A stretch of 42,991 bases of DNA. Source: an uncultured Bacteroidales bacterium (lineage in GTDB: Bacteria > Bacteroidota > Bacteroidia > Bacteroidales > Muribaculaceae). Below are positions 38,645 to 42,991 of the stretch, piece by piece. The stretch lies in NCBI GenBank assembly GCA_902776955.1, contig CACYSG010000013.1, positions 1-42,991 of the forward strand, given 5' to 3'. Made by a program: the position numbers and the translations under genes. The notes below the pieces were generated by a model that saw only the letters and a list, made by a program, of their open reading frames with translations, did no database searches and was not told the origin of the DNA. How positions within the stretch are numbered: position 1 is the first letter of the stretch; each line of letters starts with the position of its first letter.

Positions 38645-40444
38645 ATGAAAAAAACAATCACTTCTTTTCTCACACTGTTGGTCATCAGCTTGACAGCTGG
38701 GGCCGGTATCCCCAACGGCTACTACAACAACGCTGTCGGCAAGAGCGACGAGGCGTTGATGACTGCCCTCGAGGGCATTGTGTACAACCACACCGAGTTG
38801 AGTTACAGCTACCTGTGGATTGCGTTTGATTCCACCGATGTGGGAGATGACGGCTACTACATCGACATGTATTCCAACTGCAAGTACAACAACCAGTCGG
38901 CTCACCCCTCGGGTGCATCGGCAGTGGGCCAGGGTCTCAACCGCGAACACTCGTTCCCCAAGAGCTGGTATGACAGCGAGACGCCCACCTACACCGACCT
39001 TCACATGCTGCTTCCCGTTGACGCCTATGTCAACCAGCGACGCAGCAACCATCCCTATGGCGTGTGCGCCGCGGGTCAGACGTTCACCAACGGCGACCTC
39101 ACCATGCTGGGAAAGCTGGGCGAGAGCACATATAACGGCTACACTGGAACCGTCTATGAGCCCGATGACGAGTACAAGGGTGATCTTGCTCGCATCTACT
39201 TCTACATCGTCACCTGTTACAAGAGCAATGTGTCTCATTGGCCGGGCAGTGATCAGCTCGATTATGCCGCCAACGGCTACAAGGCGTTTTCCAACTGGTC
39301 TATCCAGATGCTCATGGAATGGCACCGCGCCGACCCCGTGAGCCCGAAGGAAATCAGCCGCAACGAGGCCGTCTATAAGGAGCAGGGAAACCGCAACCCC
39401 TTTGTCGACTGTCCCGAACTGGCCGAGTACATCTGGGGCACCCAGCAGCACACGTCATGGACGGGCGAGGGCTCTCACGTTGATCCCATCACCAAGCTGG
39501 TTCCCGTCATGCAGCCTGCCGACATGGCGGCCGTGACCGGCTCGTCGTTCCGCGCCGACTGGACCAGCGGCGGCGACGTGTCGAGTTACACCCTCAAGGT
39601 CAACCAGGTCACCGGCGGCGATGAAGGCCCCGCACTGTTGATGTCCGAGAATTTCACCAAGATTGTCGTCAATGCCGACGGTTGGGATGACATCAGCGGC
39701 CAGCTCGACAATTTCACCGACAACCCCGGATGGACGGGCTATAAAGTCTATAAGGCTCCCGGCAATGCCGTGAAATTGGGCACCTCCAACGCTGTTGGTT
39801 ACCTCGTCAGCCCCGAATTGACGCTCGCCTCTACCGTGACCGTCAAGTTCAATGCCCAGAGTTGGATTTCGTCAAACGGCACGAGCGATGGCAGCTCGAT
39901 CATCGTGTCCTGCGGCGACGTGAGCAAGACCGTCGCGCTGAGTGCTACTCCCGAGGAGTATATCGTTGTATTGAACGGTTGCACCGAGGACCACATCAAG
40001 CTGTCGACGACAGCCATGAAGAAGCGCCTCTATGTCTATAACGTCGACATCTACAACGGAGACCTCAACGCCAAGCAGGGTGCGCCCCGCCGCGTCGTCG
40101 TCGAGGATGGCGATTCGACCATGCGCATCGTCAGCGGCATCACCGACACCTGCTACATCGTTAGGAATCTGGCAACGGGTACGTTCAAGTATCTGGTCAA
40201 GGCCGTTTACACCGACGGAACCGAGAGCGACTGGTCGAACGTCGAGCAGGTAACCCTCACCGCTATGGGCGACGTTAACAACGACGGCCTGGTGAACGTC
40301 ACCGATGTCACGCTCCTCATCGGCTACGTCCTGAATGACGAAGGCGGCATCGTGATCGAGAACGCCGACCTCAGCAACGACGGCGATATCAACATCACCG
40401 ATGTCACACTGCTCATCAGTAAGGTACTGAACGATTCAGAATAA
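38645..40444 (+). CDS. Secreted endonuclease I-like protein with dockerin-like C-terminus
   Basis: This 599-residue exported protein begins with a signal peptide (MKKTITSFLTLLVISLTAGA). The N-terminal catalytic region (about 22-275) matches the endonuclease I (EndA/NucM) family: GQGLNREHSFPKSWYDSETP (His102 probably catalytic), then TDLHMLLPVDAYVNQRRSNH and later ARIYFYIVTCY. A middle part contains a fibronectin-III-like or choice-of-anchor-like beta domain (about 300-530). The C-terminus (about 542-599) has two dockerin-type loops, GDVNNDGLVNVTDVTLLIGY and NADLSNDGDINITDVTLLIS. The start at 38645 is preferred because upstream in-frame codons overlap the HD gene. It may digest extracellular DNA or RNA. 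Confidence 0.9.
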   Translation: MKKTITSFLTLLVISLTAGAGIPNGYYNNAVGKSDEALMTALEGIVYNHTELSYSYLWIAFDSTDVGDDGYYIDMYSNCKYNNQSAHPSGASAVGQGLNREHSFPKSWYDSETPTYTDLHMLLPVDAYVNQRRSNHPYGVCAAGQTFTNGDLTMLGKLGESTYNGYTGTVYEPDDEYKGDLARIYFYIVTCYKSNVSHWPGSDQLDYAANGYKAFSNWSIQMLMEWHRADPVSPKEISRNEAVYKEQGNRNPFVDCPELAEYIWGTQQHTSWTGEGSHVDPITKLVPVMQPADMAAVTGSSFRADWTSGGDVSSYTLKVNQVTGGDEGPALLMSENFTKIVVNADGWDDISGQLDNFTDNPGWTGYKVYKAPGNAVKLGTSNAVGYLVSPELTLASTVTVKFNAQSWISSNGTSDGSSIIVSCGDVSKTVALSATPEEYIVVLNGCTEDHIKLSTTAMKKRLYVYNVDIYNGDLNAKQGAPRRVVVEDGDSTMRIVSGITDTCYIVRNLATGTFKYLVKAVYTDGTESDWSNVEQVTLTAMGDVNNDGLVNVTDVTLLIGYVLNDEGGIVIENADLSNDGDINITDVTLLISKVLNDSE

Positions 40445-40468
40445 AGCTGACACGTGAACACTTTTCTT

Positions 40469-40509
40469 CGGGGATGCATCTGGTGGCAGATGCATCCCCG
40501 ATGCTTTTT
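40469..40509 (+). terminator. Terminator after the endonuclease gene
   Basis: CGGGGATGCATCTG (40469-40482) and CAGATGCATCCCCG (40487-40500) form a perfect 14-bp stem with a GTGG loop, followed by ATGCTTTTT. It lies 25 bases after the stop codon and separates the endonuclease from the Clp gene. Confidence 0.88.
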
Positions 40510-40576
40510 GGCATGGTGTTTGCTAGATTAAGCATGGTTTATAATAGCAATGACAGAATAACAGAGAAACATAACA

Positions 40577-42754
40577 ATGATACACAACCAGCACGACCAT
40601 CAACAACAGTACTGGAGACAGGACTTTGCCCTGCCCAAGGCAGGAGCAGACTTCCCTGACGAGGAGGAGGACGAGGACGATGACCTGCCCGGCGCGGGAC
40701 GACCCGACGACGGCGACAACCCCTCCTACCGCGAGACCCGACAGCGACGAAATGTCAGTCGAGGTGACAATTCGGCCACTCCCGTCATCGACAAGTACGG
40801 CAAGGACATCACACGCCAGGCCGCCGAGGGCGCTCTCGACCCCGTTGTGGGACGAGAGACCGAAATCGAGCGCTTGGCCCAGATCCTGAGTCGCCGCAAG
40901 AAGAATAACCCCGTGATGATCGGCGAGCCCGGCGTGGGCAAGAGCGCCATCATCGAGGGCCTGGCACGCCGCATCGTCGAGCGCCAGGTGCCCCGCACCC
41001 TGCTCGACAAGCGCATCGTCTCGCTCGACATGGCGGCCATCGTGGCCGGCACCAAGTACCGCGGCCAGTTTGAGGAACGCCTCAAGGCCGTTATCGACGA
41101 GGTGTCACAAAACAAGGATATCATCATGTTCATCGACGAGATCCACAACATCGTGGGCGCCGGCAACGCCAGCGGGTCGATGGACGCCGCCAACCTGCTC
41201 AAGCCAGCCCTGGCACGTGGTGAATTCCAGTGCATCGGCGCCACCACCCTCGACGAGTACCGCAAGAGCATCGAGAAGGACGGTGCCCTCGAACGCCGAT
41301 TCCAGAAGGTGATCGTCGAGCCCACCACGCCCGAGCAGACCCTCGAAATTCTCCACATCATCAAGGACATGTACGAGAAGCACCACGGCGTGAGCTATAC
41401 CGAGGAGGCCCTCAAGGCGTGCGTCACCCTCACCGACCGCTACATCAGCGACCGCTTCTTCCCCGACAAGGCCATCGACGCCATGGACGAGGCCGGTTCG
41501 CGCGTGCACATCACCAAGGTGGACACCCCCAAGGAGATTGAAGAACTCGAGCAGCGCATAACCGAGGCCCAGCAGAACAAGTTCAAGGCCGTACAGGAGC
41601 AGAACTTCGAGAGCGCAGCCAGCTACCGCGACCAGCAAGAGAAACTCAAGGACGAGCTGCAGGAAGCCAAGGAACGCTGGGAACGCGAGCTCGACAGCCG
41701 TCGCGTGACCGTCGACGAGAACCACATCGCCGAGGTCGTCGCCATGATGACCGGCGTGCCCGCCCAGCGCATCGCCCAGAGCGAGGGCATACGCCTGCTG
41801 GGCATGACCGACGAACTCAAGAAACAGGTGGTCGGCCAGGACGAGGCCATCGACAAGATTGCACGGAGCATCCGCCGCAACCGCGCCGGCCTGCGCGACC
41901 CCAAACGCCCCATCGGCTCGTTCATGTTCCTGGGACCCACGGGCGTCGGCAAGACCCTGCTGGCAAAAAAACTCGCCCAGTTCCTGTTCAACAGCGACGA
42001 AGCGCTCATCCGTGTGGACATGAGCGAATATATGGAGAAATTCAACGTCTCACGCCTCGTGGGCGCGCCTCCGGGCTACGTGGGCTATGAGGAGGGCGGA
42101 CAGTTGACCGAGAAGGTGCGCCGCCACCCCTACAGCGTCGTCTTGCTCGACGAGATCGAGAAGGCTCATCCCGACGTGTTCAACATGCTGCTCCAGGTGC
42201 TCGACGAGGGCAACCTGACCGATGGACTGGGACGCAAGGTGGACTTCAAGAACACCATCATCATCATGACCAGCAACATCGGCACCAGGGAGCTGAAGGA
42301 CTTCGGCGCAGGCGTCGGCTTCAACACCAGCGAGCTGACCAAGGAGCGCAGCGACTCGGTCATCCGCAAGGCCCTCAACCGCCAGTTCTCGCCCGAGTTC
42401 CTGAACCGCGTGGACGACATCGTGACCTTCGGAGCACTCAACCACGACTGCATCCTCAAGATCGTCGACATCGAGCTCGCCTCGTTCTACAAGCGCGTCG
42501 AGGAGAACGGCCTCAATCTCGAAATCACCGATGCCGCCAAGAACCTGGTTGCCGACCACGGCTTTGACATCCAGTACGGCGCACGCCCCCTGAAACGTGC
42601 CATCCAGAGCGAAATCGAGGACCCATTGAGCGAAATGCTCTTGCGCGAGGAGGCCAAGACCGGCGACACCATCGTCATCGACGTCAAGGACGGCAAGATC
42701 GAAGCCAGTGTCCGCCCCGCCAAGCAAAAGAAGAATAACCCGCAACCCGAATAA
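40577..42754 (+). CDS. clpC: ClpC-type AAA+ ATPase lacking the N-domain
   Basis: This 725-residue Hsp100 unfoldase feeds proteins to ClpP. Its first AAA+ module has GEPGVGKS (Walker A, about 116-123) and [10 protein letters not shown] (Walker B, about 181-190). A UVR-like motif ([22 protein letters not shown], about 336-357) marks the ClpC middle domain. The second AAA+ module has GPTGVGKT (about 453-460) and [20 protein letters not shown]. The ClpP-contact loop is present as AGVGFN (about 577-582). The usual double Clp-N repeat of about 150 residues is missing: residues 1-60 are instead an acidic low-complexity stretch ([19 protein letters not shown]). The start is isolated from upstream frames by a terminator, so truncation by a wrong start is unlikely. 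clpP is not in the window. Confidence 0.93.
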   Translation: MIHNQHDHQQQYWRQDFALPKAGADFPDEEEDEDDDLPGAGRPDDGDNPSYRETRQRRNVSRGDNSATPVIDKYGKDITRQAAEGALDPVVGRETEIERLAQILSRRKKNNPVMIGEPGVGKSAIIEGLARRIVERQVPRTLLDKRIVSLDMAAIVAGTKYRGQFEERLKAVIDEVSQNKDIIMFIDEIHNIVGAGNASGSMDAANLLKPALARGEFQCIGATTLDEYRKSIEKDGALERRFQKVIVEPTTPEQTLEILHIIKDMYEKHHGVSYTEEALKACVTLTDRYISDRFFPDKAIDAMDEAGSRVHITKVDTPKEIEELEQRITEAQQNKFKAVQEQNFESAASYRDQQEKLKDELQEAKERWERELDSRRVTVDENHIAEVVAMMTGVPAQRIAQSEGIRLLGMTDELKKQVVGQDEAIDKIARSIRRNRAGLRDPKRPIGSFMFLGPTGVGKTLLAKKLAQFLFNSDEALIRVDMSEYMEKFNVSRLVGAPPGYVGYEEGGQLTEKVRRHPYSVVLLDEIEKAHPDVFNMLLQVLDEGNLTDGLGRKVDFKNTIIIMTSNIGTRELKDFGAGVGFNTSELTKERSDSVIRKALNRQFSPEFLNRVDDIVTFGALNHDCILKIVDIELASFYKRVEENGLNLEITDAAKNLVADHGFDIQYGARPLKRAIQSEIEDPLSEMLLREEAKTGDTIVIDVKDGKIEASVRPAKQKKNNPQPE

Positions 42755-42767
42755 CTCTTCTTGTCGG

Positions 42768-42828
42768 CGAATTACGCGAATTTTACGAATTTAATCACTG
42801 TGACAATTCGTAAAATTCGCGTAATTCG
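42768..42828. repeat. Perfect 24-bp inverted repeat after the Clp gene
   Basis: Arms at 42768-42791 and 42805-42828 are exactly complementary, with a 13-base loop. The arms contain CGAATTACGCGAATTTTACG. It is AT-rich and not followed by a T run, so it is not called a terminator, although it could act as one. The flanking AATTCGTAGTTTATTTTAC (42823-42841) is an exact reverse complement of 23841-23859. Confidence 0.9.
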
Positions 42829-42848
42829 TAGTTTATTTTACTCTGTCT

Positions 42849-42991
42849 TGTCCTGAAATAGGTTGACAAAAATGTCAACATAATTTAGGACTAAATGAAG
42901 TACGATGAACGAAGGACAGATCACGAGAAATTACTAATTTTGCGTGATTATTGTGAGAGCGGCATCAGCCGCAGTGAGTTAGTTGCGAAGT
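42849..42991 (+). mobile_element. Left end of an insertion sequence, cut by the window edge
   Basis: The sequence TGTCCTGAAATAGGTTGACA at 42849-42868 looks like the terminal inverted repeat of an insertion sequence, starting with the TG that IS3-type elements have. It is followed by an internal GTTGACA/TGTCAAC palindrome and a transposase-like open frame. Base composition changes from the GC-rich neighbours to AT-rich. The family assignment to IS3 or a related group is tentative. Confidence 0.6.
42895..42991 (+). CDS. Transposase-like protein, N-terminal fragment
   Basis: An ATG at 42895 opens a frame without a stop to the window end, giving 32 complete codons: MKYDERRTDHEKLLILRDYC then ESGISRSELVAK. 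The segment EKLLILRDYCESGISRSELVAK reads like the first helix-turn-helix of an IS transposase or its OrfA. A small purine-rich sequence (TTTAGGA) precedes it. The codons are more AT-rich than in neighbouring genes. It could also be the DNA-binding part of another HTH protein, but its place just inside a TG-starting inverted repeat favours a transposase. Confidence 0.55.
   Translation, partial: MKYDERRTDHEKLLILRDYCESGISRSELVAK

Overview
The window looks like chromosomal DNA of a Bacteroidota member, order Bacteroidales, most like Muribaculaceae or Prevotellaceae. The evidence is a sodium-pumping methylmalonyl-CoA decarboxylase operon, a 2,489-residue SprA next to ruvA, DUF4290, DUF5686 and OmpA-type proteins, dockerin-like C-termini on secreted enzymes, and promoters of the Bacteroidota type (TTTG or TTG, about 19-21 bases, then TAnnTTTG). 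Coding DNA is GC-rich at third positions; intergenic DNA is AT-rich and full of small repeats. No rRNA, tRNA, CRISPR array or prophage was seen.

Layout. 1-3585 (+): the decarboxylase operon, with carboxyltransferase cut by the left edge, then an OadG-like subunit, the biotin carrier and the membrane beta subunit. 3813-4955 (+): two small exported proteins. 5053-6081 (-): a YIP1-like membrane protein and smpB. 6393-7025 (+): a nitroreductase-like lipoprotein. 7026-7560: repeat island 1. 7561-18959 (-): a secreted subtilisin, ruvA, sprA and an EpsG-like membrane protein. 19213-22200 (-): small membrane protein, PstS-like lipoprotein and TPR protein. 22201-22685: a candidate orphan small RNA. 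22686-23636 (-): YitT-like protein. 23637-24550: repeat island 2. 24551-27923 (-): DUF4290, rimM, OmpA-like and proS. 28009-28713 (-): tsaB. 28822-30935 (-): a small single-pass protein with a Ser/Ala/Pro tail and a large polytopic protein. 31127-33679 (-): DUF5686 outer-membrane protein. 33833-42754 (+): CYTH protein, LptF/G permease, ribBA, HD hydrolase, endonuclease I-like secreted protein and a ClpC-type ATPase without its N-domain. 42849-42991: left end of an insertion sequence running off the window.

The genes are mostly housekeeping and envelope functions: energy metabolism (succinate to propionate branch), translation and tRNA modification (smpB, proS, rimM, tsaB), recombination (ruvA), envelope transport (sprA, LptF/G, OmpA-like, DUF5686), cofactor synthesis (ribBA) and proteolysis (ClpC).

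The least ordinary content is intergenic. Tandem arrays with a 7-base period, each unit carrying TAG/CTA, recur between genes, and two of them abut start codons (rimM and the HD hydrolase). Two islands share an inverted-repeat element and a separate element of about 100 bp. One island carries a cluster of REP-like palindromes, and a 172-bp MITE-like palindromic element lies before lptF/G. A promoter followed within 80 bases by a terminator, with no gene between, marks a candidate small RNA. No complete, clearly new multi-gene system was recognised.
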